Made by a program: the position numbers and the translations under genes. Of a stretch of 64,000 bases of DNA, positions 1 through 9,159 are shown in pieces; positions within the stretch are counted from its first letter, which is position 1, and each line of letters starts with the position of its first letter. The notes below the pieces were generated by a model that worked only from the letters and a program-made list of their open reading frames with translations, was not told the DNA's origin and did not search any database. The stretch is from Aquimarina sp. RZ0 (GTDB lineage Bacteria > Bacteroidota > Bacteroidia > Flavobacteriales > Flavobacteriaceae), in NCBI RefSeq assembly GCF_008370685.1, contig NZ_VTZU01000006.1, positions 86,097-150,096 on the forward strand. The letters run 5' to 3'.

Positions 1-2006
1 TTAGGAAAACGATACGTAAGATTACCATATATTCTAAAAAACCTGGAATCTAATTGTTCATTTTTACTATTTAGAAGGCTTGAGTATACAGAAATTCCCA
101 GGTTATTAAGTGCTAGTTCTGTACTTAAAAGATGACGATTTCCGTTATAATTATCTGAGAAATTAAGATGCTGAAATGAATAGCGCGAAAAGCCTTTTCT
201 GGGATGAAGAAGCTCTACCCCCGAAGTAAAAAATTGTTGATCACCCAACGGATTATTCAGGTTCCAGTCTCTATTAAATTCTACATTATAAATTCTTTCG
301 ATACTTTTAAATTCATCTTGCACATAGTCCCCGTTTGCAAAAGCATTCATAGTCCAGCTACTGTCTTTAGAAAAAATACGATGCATAATTTGAAGTCTTC
401 CTGCGACACCATCATTATTATCATCGTCCAGATCAGAAAACAAATTCAGGTCGTTTTTACTTCCGGAGAGTTCAAACCCAATAGCTGTTTTTTTGTTAGG
501 AGTATAAGAACCCTGGACTACTGCGGTTTGTAACTTGGTAGGCGCCTCTAATCTTATGATTGGAGCATAGTTCCCTTGTGGGACTCCATTTACCGGCGCT
601 ACATACTCAAAAATTCTACTGATAGTAGATACATTTCCTATAATATAATCTCCCTGATTACTCCCTACCAGAGAGAAACGTACATTAAACAATTCATCTT
701 CCGGGTTATTAGAAAAAACAAAGACATCCTGACCATCTATAGTGTCTATCCGATATAAGATTTTATTCTCACTAAACACGTCTGGAACAGCAGAGGGTGA
801 TATCATTTGGGTACGATCATCTCCAGCATTAGAAAGAATTTCTTTTTGAGGATCACTTAGGTTTTGCTGAAGCGGTTGGTTTTTAGCATCATTTTCTGAG
901 TATACAAAAGCTCCAATTTTTAGTTTTTCACCCTCATGAGCACCTCCGCCATAGGCAATAATTCTGGAGTAATTTCTCTCTGTAGTCTGGTATTCTATAG
1001 ATATTCTCATATCTGATGTGATAGGATATGTAGGATTAAAACGTACTTCTCCGGCATTGTAATCAATGATATAATCTTTGTTTTCTCCACGTTCCAGTAG
1101 TAATCCATTCACGTATACACGTTCGCTACCAGATACAATGAGAATAAATAACTCGCCATTAGGTCCTGTTAATTTATAAGGCCCCTGATTACCTTCCTGC
1201 CCAGTAAACTGGCTTCTGGTAAAAACACCTCTTACCAAGGCTCCGGATGCAAATACATTGGTTTTGGATTCCGTATGATCCAACGTTCCTTGAATAGATA
1301 TTCCCTGTACATTTTTGGTAAATCTATTAAAGTAACTCGTGGTATTTTGCAATTGTACATCTCCGGCACGGACGTTCCAGTTTTTGGAATACAGTTCTAT
1401 AAAAACCTGATCAAATTCATCGAGATTCTGGGAATATCCACTTTGCTGTACCGGTACATTGGCATCTTGTATAGAAGCACGTAGCGATATATTCTCACTT
1501 ATTTTCCCTGAGATCTGTAAATCTAATTCAGAATTTAATACTGTATTTTGATTGCTCCCTACAGTGACTCCTCTAGAAATGCTTCCGTTTGTAGTTAATC
1601 CATCAAATGGCGTAAATATTCCTTTTTTTGTAGGCGAAGATAAGCTATAGAGTTTCTGTAAACCATCAGTATCTTCTACGATAATAGAAGGGTCAAATTC
1701 AAAATATTTTTTAGTCAAAAAATCAGGATACCTATAATATTCTATCGTGATAGAGTCGTTTTCTGTTTGTAGCTGAGGAGAAAGAACCAATGCAGCTTTT
1801 TGATAATTAATAGCATATAAGGTGCTATCTATAATTATACCTTGTTTTGATATTATTCTAAAATCCAGAGAATTGATACTCACAGAATCAATTCGGATAG
1901 TATCCATTACAGGAACCTTTTTACTTCTAAACGTATCAGAAGCATCTTGCCCATGGGAGATATGTGCAAAAAGAAGTAAAAAACCTAAAACCGTAAAAAT
2001 GCGCAT
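1..2006 (-). CDS. Large outer-membrane-type protein, N-terminal part (runs off the left edge)
   Basis: I read one uninterrupted minus-strand frame from an ATG at 2006 to base 1, 668 codons without a stop, so the gene continues outside the window. It begins with a signal peptide (MRIFTVLGFLLLFAHISHG, then QDASD). The rest has alternating polar/aromatic stretches typical of outer-membrane beta-rich proteins, and around residues 280-310 a segment reading ERVYVNGLLLERG followed by YIIDYNAGEVRF, which I associate with large Bacteroidota surface or outer-membrane proteins. There is no TonB box or plug that I can recognise. It is transcribed away from the small membrane protein/ABC gene pair across a 173-bp gap. 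Exact function is unknown; the export and beta-rich character are inferred from the sequence. Confidence 0.75.
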   Translation of the reverse strand, partial: MRIFTVLGFLLLFAHISHGQDASDTFRSKKVPVMDTIRIDSVSINSLDFRIISKQGIIIDSTLYAINYQKAALVLSPQLQTENDSITIEYYRYPDFLTKKYFEFDPSIIVEDTDGLQKLYSLSSPTKKGIFTPFDGLTTNGSISRGVTVGSNQNTVLNSELDLQISGKISENISLRASIQDANVPVQQSGYSQNLDEFDQVFIELYSKNWNVRAGDVQLQNTTSYFNRFTKNVQGISIQGTLDHTESKTNVFASGALVRGVFTRSQFTGQEGNQGPYKLTGPNGELFILIVSGSERVYVNGLLLERGENKDYIIDYNAGEVRFNPTYPITSDMRISIEYQTTERNYSRIIAYGGGAHEGEKLKIGAFVYSENDAKNQPLQQNLSDPQKEILSNAGDDRTQMISPSAVPDVFSENKILYRIDTIDGQDVFVFSNNPEDELFNVRFSLVGSNQGDYIIGNVSTISRIFEYVAPVNGVPQGNYAPIIRLEAPTKLQTAVVQGSYTPNKKTAIGFELSGSKNDLNLFSDLDDDNNDGVAGRLQIMHRIFSKDSSWTMNAFANGDYVQDEFKSIERIYNVEFNRDWNLNNPLGDQQFFTSGVELLHPRKGFSRYSFQHLNFSDNYNGNRHLLSTELALNNLGISVYSSLLNSKNEQLDSRFFRIYGNLTYRFP

Positions 2007-2179
2007 CACTTACAAAACTAGAGTTTTTAGCCTGTTATCGGTAGTGCTAATACCACAAATAAAGTTGATTTCTGCAACAAGTCTTGATTGGATAGGTTTT
2101 TATGATAACAAAATAACGATAAAAACGAGATTTAGTTTCACAGTATACCGTTATTTTTTACCAACCAATCCATATATGA

Positions 2180-2464
2180 ATGTACTATTATAGAGCGATT
2201 TTTAAATTCTTCTGTGATGTAAACTTATTTAATTTGGCTTTTTGCCTGTTTATGAGTCTTATCACCGGGTTTTACTGGAGTATATTTTTGTTTAACACCG
2301 CCGGTATTTGGATAGGACTACAGGGTTTTAAGGTTTTCAAAAATGATGAATATTATCTGTATGCTAACCTGGGCTTTACCAAATCAGACCTGATACAAAA
2401 GGTTTTTTTTATAAATATAGTAATATCACTACCCTTGATATTTTTATTAGTAGTTTTTTTATAA
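2180..2464 (+). CDS. Small membrane protein paired with an ABC ATPase
   Basis: This 94-residue protein has two or three hydrophobic segments (roughly residues 15-45 and 72-94) with a short charged middle (FKVFKNDEYYLYANLGFTKS). Its stop lies 9 bases before the start of the ABC ATPase gene, so the two are almost certainly cotranscribed. It could be a minimal permease or accessory membrane subunit of the transporter. I do not recognise a named family. The start at 2180 is the first ATG in the frame. Confidence 0.6.
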   Translation: MYYYRAIFKFFCDVNLFNLAFCLFMSLITGFYWSIFLFNTAGIWIGLQGFKVFKNDEYYLYANLGFTKSDLIQKVFFINIVISLPLIFLLVVFL

Positions 2465-2473
2465 TGAAGCACT

Positions 2474-3139
2474 ATGAGTCATCTATCTATAGCGAATCTT
2501 ACAAAATCTTTTGGTAAGCAAACAATTCTCAATACCGTTTCTTTTCAATGCGAAATTGGAGAAATTGTAGGGATATTTGGGAGTAACGGCACCGGAAAAT
2601 CTACTTTATTGCAATGTGTTTTTGGTACGACAAAAGCAGATACCATAAAGATAAGTATTGATTATGAAGACATCCAAGCTAAAGACATGATCCCGGACAG
2701 AAGAATTGGGTATTTGCCACAAGATTCTTTTTTACCAAAAGAAAAAAGCGTACGTGACATTATTCCTTTGTTATTCCCAAAAGGAGAAGATCAGGACAAG
2801 ATATTTTATACCAAAGGAATTCACACAATAGAAAAAACCAAAATAGGCAAACTAGCTTTGGGGGAGTTAAGATATCTCGAAGTGGTATTATTATGCCATT
2901 TAGAGCATCCATTTTTAATGCTGGATGAACCTTTTTCGATGATACAACCTGATTATAAGGAACTGATCAAGGAACTTTTGGCATCTGTAAAGAATCAAAA
3001 AGGGATTCTTATTACTGATCATTATTATGAGGATGTATTGGTAGTTGCTGATAGAAATCTTTTGGTAAAAGATGGTAATTTGTTTCCGGTCAAAGGCATC
3101 CTTGATTTACAGAAGTTCGGATATCTGAGAAGGTCGTAA
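2474..3139 (+). CDS. ABC transporter ATP-binding protein
   Basis: A 221-residue ATPase of an ABC transporter. The Walker A motif is GSNGTGKST (about residues 36-44), the Q-loop is GYLPQDS, Walker B is FLMLDEP, and the H-loop is ITDH. The signature motif, normally LSGGE, is degenerate (LALGELRYLE), which is unusual but retains the GE pair. It lies directly behind a small membrane protein that probably serves as its partner. The transported substrate cannot be told from sequence. R1 repeats begin about 80 bases after its stop. Confidence 0.88.
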   Translation: MSHLSIANLTKSFGKQTILNTVSFQCEIGEIVGIFGSNGTGKSTLLQCVFGTTKADTIKISIDYEDIQAKDMIPDRRIGYLPQDSFLPKEKSVRDIIPLLFPKGEDQDKIFYTKGIHTIEKTKIGKLALGELRYLEVVLLCHLEHPFLMLDEPFSMIQPDYKELIKELLASVKNQKGILITDHYYEDVLVVADRNLLVKDGNLFPVKGILDLQKFGYLRRS

Positions 3140-3217
3140 ATCAGATTGATTATACTATAGTTCCACTTTGGAGAGAGGTTAGGTCGGTATTGTTACTATA
3201 TGATAAGCATATTTGAA

Positions 3218-3669
3218 AAACACACCCAAGAATTTCTAACTTTTGCCAAAAGGCGCAAGCTGAAATGCTATCCCTCTCTAGAGGGAAGATTATTAGTGTA
3301 TTATATCGAAAACGAAAATAGGTATTCCCCTCTCGAGAGGGGTTAGGGGTGTGTTCACCATAAAGGAAAACAGCAAACAACACACCCAAGGATTTCTAGC
3401 TTCGCCACAGGCAAAACTGAAATGCTATCCCTCTCTAGAGGGAAGGCTATTAGAGTATTATGTCGAAAACGAAAATAGGTATTCCCCTCTCGAGAGGGGT
3501 TAGGGGTGTGTTCACCATAAAGAAAAACAGCAAACAACACACCCAAGGATTTCTAGCTTCGCCACAGGCAAAACTGAAATGCTATCCCTCTCTAGAGGGA
3601 AGGGTATTAGAGTATTATATCGAAAACGAAAATAGGTATTCCCCTCTTGAGAGGGGCTAGGGGTGTGTT
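3218..3669 (+). repeat. Repeat family R1, three tandem units
   Basis: Three copies of a roughly 135-bp unit start at about 3218, 3378 and 3535 (period 157-160 bp). Each opens with cacacccaag and closes with ggggtgtgtt, which form short inverted ends. Inside are two near-perfect palindromes, ccctctctagaggg near the left and cccctctcgagagggg near the right. The spacers between units are nearly identical, so this is a recent tandem amplification. Stretches at 3140-3217 look like a further degraded copy. The gap 3140-3733 holds no gene I can support; short open frames here are repeat translations. Confidence 0.93.
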
Positions 3670-3733
3670 TTAAAAACACCACAGTCATTATCCAAAAAAG
3701 CATATCTTTAACATTACTTTTTAATAAAAGCTT

Positions 3734-4213
3734 ATGCATCTGCTAAAAACTACCCTCATCTTTTTGTTTTTTACCTCTATTACTTTTGCTCAAAGTAAAA
3801 CGCTACAAGATACACTTCTGGCATCTCAATATTTTAAGAAAGCCGATTCTTTACTAACTGACCGTAAACTGGATAGTGCTATTGTATATTTTAAGAAGGC
3901 TTTACCCATTTATAAAAAAGAAAACGCTTGGGAACGGATGGCTGGTTGTTATAATGGTATTTCTGAGAGCATGTGGCGTAATAGAAAATTGGAGACCTCG
4001 TTTAAAAATGCTAAAAAAGCTTTAAGCATACTTGAAAAATATCTTATCAGAAAGAATCAAGAAGAAGCATATGCTTATGATAATATTGGAAATTATTATG
4101 AGAATATTTCGGATTTTGATAATGCCATGAAATGCTATCAAAAGGCATTACAAATTCAACAAAAAATATTACCAGAAAACAGAAAACCATTTAGAAATTG
4201 CAAAATCCTATAA
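3734..4213 (+). pseudogene. TPR-CHAT protease gene, N-terminal fragment
   Basis: This 159-residue frame has a signal peptide (MHLLKTTLIFLFFTSITFAQ) followed by TPR repeats (for example DSAIVYFKKALPIYKKE and DNAMKCYQKALQIQQK). It stops early because a 7-bp direct duplication, agaaaac at 4174-4180 and 4181-4187, shifts the frame. In the shifted frame the expected TPR sequence continues (NHLEIAKSYNNIGIIFW). A second, compensating loss of one A near 4232-4240 returns to the original frame, where the next long open frame begins. The two frames were therefore one gene. It is either a pseudogene, a phase-variable gene, or an assembly error. Confidence 0.8.
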
Positions 4214-4231
4214 TAATATAGGTATCATATT

Positions 4232-7039
4232 TTGGAAAACTCTAATTATGAAAAAGCATTAAATTATTATAAAAAAACGTTAGCGATTTATTTAGGAACA
4301 TTAGGTCCAAATCATAAAAAAACAGGATATATATATAATAATATAGGGATTGTAAATGGTGTTATATGGAAGTTTAATGATGCTATAAAATACTATGAAA
4401 AAAGTGCAAAAATAAAAATTAAGAACTTAGGAGAAAACCATGTGTCTTTGGCCTATACTTATGTAAATATGGGGCTAATATATAAAAATCTTAAAGATTT
4501 TAATCATGCTTTATATTATTTTCAGATGGCATTGTCAATTCTTAAAAAACAAAAAGATTTAAGAGGCTTAAAGGCGGTATACCAAAATTTGGGTACGGTT
4601 TATCTTGACAAAGGAGAGTATGATAAGGCTTTTTCTTATTATAAAAAAAGTTTAGATATAGGGCTTAAATATTATGGAAAACGTAATCAAGAAATTGGAG
4701 ATCTATACACCTTATTAGGTAATGTTTATTTGAATAAAGAGGATAATGATAAGGCTTTAAATTATTACAAAAAAGCGCTCCAAATTTATAAAGATATATT
4801 TGGAGAAAATAACGATAATGTCGCAAGTGCATATGACAATATAGGAAATGTATTTGGTAGAAAAAATAGATCCGATATGGCATTAAAATATTATAACAAA
4901 AGTCTAACAATACGTAATTCTCTTGTTGATGAACATACTCTTAGTATTGAAGGGTCATATGATAATATAGCTAATCTTTATTTTGAAAAAGCAAATTATA
5001 AGGATGCTTTAAAACACTATATAAAAACACTAAGAGTTTTAAATAATATATATGGAGAACAGCATATATTTAACACATTCTATTATATTAAAATAGCAAC
5101 CATATATAACGAACAACAAAAATATGAAAAGGCGATTTCCTATTTTGAAAAAGCATTTATTTCAAATTCTAGAAATAATAATCATAAAGATGTTCAAACT
5201 GCTTTTGATATTGATAATTATTATGATTATAAATTATTGTTAGAAACTCTTCAGGGAAAGTCAAAAACTCTTCAATCTTTATCTTTAAAATATAAAGATT
5301 TTGAATATCTTAATAAAAGTATTGTTACTTATCAAAAAGCGGAATTTTTGATTGAAAACATCAGAAAATCATTTCAAAATTATCAGGATAAAATATTATT
5401 TAACAGACAGGCAAAAGAAGTTTATTCAAATGCAATACAATCTCAATTATTGGTTTATAATCATAAGAAAGAATGGCAAATTTTAGATAAAGTATTTCAT
5501 TACTCAGAAAAAAGCAAATCTAATACGCTTAAAGATCTCTTAAACGATGCCAATGCCAAAAACTTTTCTGGTATTCCGGATGATCTCATTCAACAAGAAA
5601 AAAACCTAAAAATAAACAAAGCTTTTTATAGATCTAAAATCAATGAAGAACTTGCTAACAAAGTAAGTGATTCTACCAAAATAAATACCTACGAAAGCAA
5701 ACTATTCGATATTAATAGAAAACAAGATTCTATTACACAACTTCTGGAAAAAAACTATCCTAAATACCATCAACTAAAATATAACAATGAAGTAGTTTCT
5801 GTAGCTGAAATCCAACAAAAACTAGATGACCACACTACCTTATTAGAGTTTTTTACTGCTGATAGTAGTACCTATGCTTTTACCATTTCTAAACATAAGA
5901 TCGATGTCAAAGAATTAGCTACCCCTAAACTCACACAAAAAGTAGAACAACTAAGAACAACCATTACCCGTAAAAATACAACCACCTATAAAACACAAGC
6001 ATACAAATTATATAAAACACTCATTGCTCCTATCAAAGATCAATTGGTAGGAGAAAATTTGATTATTGTGCCTGATGGCCCATTATGGCACCTTAATTTT
6101 GAGCTTTTAGTAAACCAAGAGGATGTCTCCAACAATCCCAAAGAATTATCATATCTGCTAAAAGATTATGTCATTACTTATGCCAATTCAGCTACTTTAT
6201 TCTTTAACCAAAAGATAGTCTCCACAAATAATAAGACGAAGCAACAAGAAGAATGTTTAGCCTTTTCTTTTACAGATAGCACCAATATAGCAGATGCTAC
6301 CCATATGAGTCTGGCTACCTTACGTGATACCGGAGATGACCTCCCGGGAACCCGTAAAGAGATTAAAGCCATCGCTGATATCATTGATGGACAATATTAC
6401 TACGGATCAGAGGCCGTAGAAGCTAATTTTAAGAAAAATGCGAGTCATTACAATATTCTACACCTGGCATTACATGGCGAAGTCGATAACGAACGCCCAG
6501 AGAACTCTAAACTCTTTTTTACCAGGAATAAAGATACCATAGAAGATAATCTTTTATATAGCCACGAACTCTTCGCCTTAGATATCCCTGCTGAGTTAAC
6601 TGTACTGAGCGCCTGTAATACTGGAACAGGAAAAATAGCCAAAGGAGAAGGAATTATGAGTCTGGGAACCGCTTTTCAGTATGCTGGAACCAAAAGCCTG
6701 CTACTCACTAATTGGGAAGTATCTGATCAAACAACTCCAGCATTGATGAAAAATTTCTATACCAACCTAAAAGAGGGCATGAATAAGGGAAAAGCGTTGC
6801 AACAGGCAAAATTAACTTACTTACAAAGTGCAGCACCAGAAAGAACACATCCTTTTTACTGGGGAGGTTTTTACCTGGTAGGAGATCCTGCTCCCATCGC
6901 TTTTAGTACTCATAACTATAGTGATTGGGTGATTGGAATAGCTATAGTAATCTTGATCTTATCAGGTGCGTTTTGGTATAGAAAAAAGAAAAAACAGTTT
7001 CCCCTCTTGAGAGGGGTTAGGGGTGTGTTCAATATATAA
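4232..7039 (+). CDS. TPR-CHAT caspase-like protease, main part, with C-terminal membrane anchor
   Basis: This 935-codon frame continues the preceding fragment. Residues 1-400 are about ten TPR repeats of the 42-residue type (pattern YEKALNYYKKTL). A helical linker follows, then a CHAT domain (about 560-900), a caspase-like cysteine protease fold. The likely catalytic dyad is His748 in LALHGEV and Cys795 in LSACNTGTG. A transmembrane helix (WVIGIAIVILILSGAFWY) and basic tail follow. Together with the signal peptide on the upstream fragment, this suggests a membrane-anchored periplasmic protease; targets are unknown. The last residues (FPLLRGVRGVFNI) are encoded by an R1 repeat half, so the natural C-terminus was replaced. 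The TTG at 4232 is probably not a true start. Confidence 0.82.
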   Translation: MENSNYEKALNYYKKTLAIYLGTLGPNHKKTGYIYNNIGIVNGVIWKFNDAIKYYEKSAKIKIKNLGENHVSLAYTYVNMGLIYKNLKDFNHALYYFQMALSILKKQKDLRGLKAVYQNLGTVYLDKGEYDKAFSYYKKSLDIGLKYYGKRNQEIGDLYTLLGNVYLNKEDNDKALNYYKKALQIYKDIFGENNDNVASAYDNIGNVFGRKNRSDMALKYYNKSLTIRNSLVDEHTLSIEGSYDNIANLYFEKANYKDALKHYIKTLRVLNNIYGEQHIFNTFYYIKIATIYNEQQKYEKAISYFEKAFISNSRNNNHKDVQTAFDIDNYYDYKLLLETLQGKSKTLQSLSLKYKDFEYLNKSIVTYQKAEFLIENIRKSFQNYQDKILFNRQAKEVYSNAIQSQLLVYNHKKEWQILDKVFHYSEKSKSNTLKDLLNDANAKNFSGIPDDLIQQEKNLKINKAFYRSKINEELANKVSDSTKINTYESKLFDINRKQDSITQLLEKNYPKYHQLKYNNEVVSVAEIQQKLDDHTTLLEFFTADSSTYAFTISKHKIDVKELATPKLTQKVEQLRTTITRKNTTTYKTQAYKLYKTLIAPIKDQLVGENLIIVPDGPLWHLNFELLVNQEDVSNNPKELSYLLKDYVITYANSATLFFNQKIVSTNNKTKQQEECLAFSFTDSTNIADATHMSLATLRDTGDDLPGTRKEIKAIADIIDGQYYYGSEAVEANFKKNASHYNILHLALHGEVDNERPENSKLFFTRNKDTIEDNLLYSHELFALDIPAELTVLSACNTGTGKIAKGEGIMSLGTAFQYAGTKSLLLTNWEVSDQTTPALMKNFYTNLKEGMNKGKALQQAKLTYLQSAAPERTHPFYWGGFYLVGDPAPIAFSTHNYSDWVIGIAIVILILSGAFWYRKKKKQFPLLRGVRGVFNI
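6998..7029 (+). repeat. R1 repeat, right half, forming the end of the TPR-CHAT gene
   Basis: A solitary right end of R1 with the palindrome cccctcttgagagggg and the terminal ggggtgtgtt. It lies within the last codons of the TPR-CHAT frame and supplies its final residues and stop region. Confidence 0.9.
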
Positions 7040-7086
7040 GGAAAGTTAAAACATAACTTTTATCAAAACAGGAAATTTCAATACAT

Positions 7087-7473
7087 ATGAAAAAGCGGAA
7101 AATCATCCCATATAACCCTAAACTAAAAGAATATGCAAGACAATTAAGAAATAATAGTACTAAATCAGAAATTCTGTTATGGCAAAAATTAAAAAGAAAA
7201 CAACTATGTGGATATGATTTTCACCGTCAAAAACCAATAGATAATTATATTTTAGATTTTTTTTGCCACGAATTAATGTTAGGTATAGAAATTGACGGAT
7301 ATTCTCATCAATTAATTGAGGTATATAAAAAAGATGTACGTAAAGAAAAAACAATGAATAGACTAGGAATTAATATTCTAAGATTTACAGACCAACAGGT
7401 ATTCAAAGATATGTTTAATGTATTACTAGCAATAGAAGAGTATATTCAACAATATGAAAGTAAAAAATGGTAA
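7087..7473 (+). CDS. DUF559 domain protein (putative PD-(D/E)XK endonuclease)
   Basis: A 128-residue protein with the DUF559 layout: an N-terminal helix with an LRNNSTKSEILLWQKLK pattern, then FHRQKPIDNYILDFFC, and the acidic core GIEIDGYSH near residue 80, ending with ILRFTDQQV. DUF559 proteins are related to Vsr-type and other PD-(D/E)XK nucleases; the acidic residues after YILDFF and in EIDG are the candidate metal ligands. It sits between R1 repeat ends on both sides (right half at 7029, degraded right end at 7483-7516), as if carried with them. No methyltransferase or other restriction partner is adjacent. DNA nicking or cleavage is inferred from the family. Confidence 0.85.
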   Translation: MKKRKIIPYNPKLKEYARQLRNNSTKSEILLWQKLKRKQLCGYDFHRQKPIDNYILDFFCHELMLGIEIDGYSHQLIEVYKKDVRKEKTMNRLGINILRFTDQQVFKDMFNVLLAIEEYIQQYESKKW

Positions 7474-7482
7474 TATAGATTT

Positions 7483-7966
7483 CCTTCAAGGACAAAGGTT
7501 AGGGGGAATGTGTTCAACATAGAAAAAAATAGTAAACAACACACCCAAGGATTTCTAACTTTTGCCTATGGCGCAAGTTGAAATACTATCCCTCTCTAGA
7601 GGGAAGGTCATTAGAATATTATTTTTAGATTCTATGATAAATATAAAAATTATCAGAAAAACGAAATAACATATTCCCCTCTCGAGAGGGGCTAGGGGTG
7701 TGTTCACCGTAAAGGAAAATAACTAACAACACACCCAAGGATTTCTAGCTTTTGCCTATGACGTAAGCTGAAATACTATCCCTCTCAAGAGGGAAGGTTA
7801 TTGTTGGATATTAAAATAAATTATCAAATGAATTTAAATGCCTTGGTGTTTGCAACTTTTTTTTAATACACTCATTTTGAGTGAAAAACAGAATTATAAA
7901 CAGATGAAAGATAGTAATACAAAAGAATATAAGAGCTCCCCTCTTGAGAGGGGTTAGGGGTGTGTT
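7483..7966 (+). repeat. R1 repeat cluster downstream of the DUF559 gene
   Basis: A degraded R1 right end (7483-7516) is followed by two fuller units at 7540-7703 and 7730-7966. Both open with cacacccaagg and carry ccctctctagaggg or ccctctcaagaggg, then cccctctcgagagggg or cccctcttgagagggg, closing with ggggtgtgtt. The centre between the palindromes differs in length (about 70 bp in one, about 130 bp in the other), which shows a variable core between fixed ends. No gene is supported between 7474 and 8007. Confidence 0.9.
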
Positions 7967-8007
7967 AGAGATCAATATAAGAATCAACAAACAAATTAAA
8001 TAATCAC

Positions 8008-8772
8008 ATGAAAATAATATCATATAACGTAAACGGAATACGAGCAGCATTAAAAAAAGATTTTATTGGATGGTTACAACAGGCAGATCCTGATGTACTT
8101 TGCTTACAAGAGATCAAAGCTACAGAAGATCAATTGGATTTGTCAGTTTTTGTAGCAGCAGGATATAAGTATACTTATTGGTACAGTGCTCAGAAAAAGG
8201 GATATAGTGGTGTTGCAATTTTATCCAAAACAGAACCAGATCATATCGAGTACGGTACAGGAATCGATTATATGGATAATGAAGGTAGAAATCTGAGAGC
8301 AGATTTTAATGGAGTCTCTATTATGAGTTTATACCTGCCTAGTGGTTCTAATGTGGATCGCATAGAACATAAACTAAAATTTATGGCGGATTTTCAAGAA
8401 TATATCAATGAGTTAAAAACTACACATCCTAATCTGGTGATTCTCGGGGATTATAATATTTGTCATCAAGCCATTGATATTCATGATCCGGTGCGTAATA
8501 AAAATGTATCTGGATTCTTACCCGTAGAACGAGAATGGATTGGTAATTTTATGGCTAGTGGATTTATAGATTCCTTCAGGCATTTTAATTCAGAACCTCA
8601 TCAGTATTCATGGTGGAGTTATCGTGCTAATGCCAGAGCAAATAATAAAGGATGGCGATTGGATTATGGTATGGTAGCAAAACCACTGCAAGACAAATTA
8701 GAGAGAGCCGTGATTTTATCAGAAGCAAAACATAGTGATCACTGCCCTATTATGGTAGAATTAAGCTTATAA
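8008..8772 (+). CDS. xth: Exodeoxyribonuclease III
   Basis: A 254-residue enzyme of the endonuclease/exonuclease/phosphatase fold, full length for the family. It acts in base excision repair as an AP endonuclease and 3'-5' exonuclease on double-stranded DNA. Visible motifs are the N-terminal MKIISYNVNGIRAA, the metal-binding Glu35 in LCLQEIK, GDYNICH near residue 147, WRLDYGM near 218 and the catalytic His in SDHCPI near 243. The gene stands alone between R1 and R3 repeat tracts. Confidence 0.95.
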   Translation: MKIISYNVNGIRAALKKDFIGWLQQADPDVLCLQEIKATEDQLDLSVFVAAGYKYTYWYSAQKKGYSGVAILSKTEPDHIEYGTGIDYMDNEGRNLRADFNGVSIMSLYLPSGSNVDRIEHKLKFMADFQEYINELKTTHPNLVILGDYNICHQAIDIHDPVRNKNVSGFLPVEREWIGNFMASGFIDSFRHFNSEPHQYSWWSYRANARANNKGWRLDYGMVAKPLQDKLERAVILSEAKHSDHCPIMVELSL

Positions 8773-8881
8773 AATTTTGTAACTTTACTATTGCTAACAC
8801 GTTTTTATAGTAGGATTAAAATAGTATTAAGCAAGTTACTTTGATATAAATATCAATTTATCAAACTCTTATGCATAAAAA

Positions 8882-8984
8882 AAGTAAACTACCTCGGGGC
8901 AAGCCCACGAGGCATTTATTAGAAAAAAATCATTTCGATTTCGAGGCAAGCCTCGGAGCATTTAAATCTCGATTATCGAGTAAA
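8882..8984 (+). repeat. Repeat family R3, copy a
   Basis: A roughly 100-bp intergenic repeat running from aagtaaactacctcgg to ctcgattatcgagtaaa. It holds three potential hairpins: cctcgg...cgagg, tcgaggcaagcctcgg and ctcgattatcgag. Related copies are at 19276, 20544, 38963 and 40936 (inverted). The rest of the gap 8773-9159 is AT-rich with nothing else recognised. Confidence 0.88.
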
Positions 8985-9159
8985 ATTCTTTGTGATTGTT
9001 TGAGTGATGTATTGAGATAAAATAGAGGGAATTTGTATCTAAATATAATTTTGATCAAAAAGCGAACAATTAACAATAGAAAAGCAATAAAAGATTTATT
9101 ATTATTATGCTGATTTTATCAGATCAAACGATGACCAAAAAAAATTTAATAAGCCCAGA

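Noticed and set aside
204..2193. Several plus-strand frames of 60-123 codons
   Set aside because: They oppose the continuous 668-codon minus-strand frame of the outer-membrane protein and lack plausible starts or protein-like composition.
3218..3669. Regularly spaced repeats resembling a CRISPR array
   Set aside because: Units are about 135 bp with a 157-160 bp period, the spacers are nearly identical to each other, and no cas genes are present. This is a tandem dispersed repeat.
3150..3739. Several open frames with peptides such as HTPNPSREGN
   Set aside because: They are translations of the R1 palindromes on either strand and repeat with the DNA units.
4232..7039. TPR-CHAT protein as part of a type III-E CRISPR (craspase) system
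   Set aside because: No gRAMP/Cas7-11, cas1 or CRISPR array is nearby, and the protein has a signal peptide and a membrane anchor, unlike the cytoplasmic CRISPR partner.
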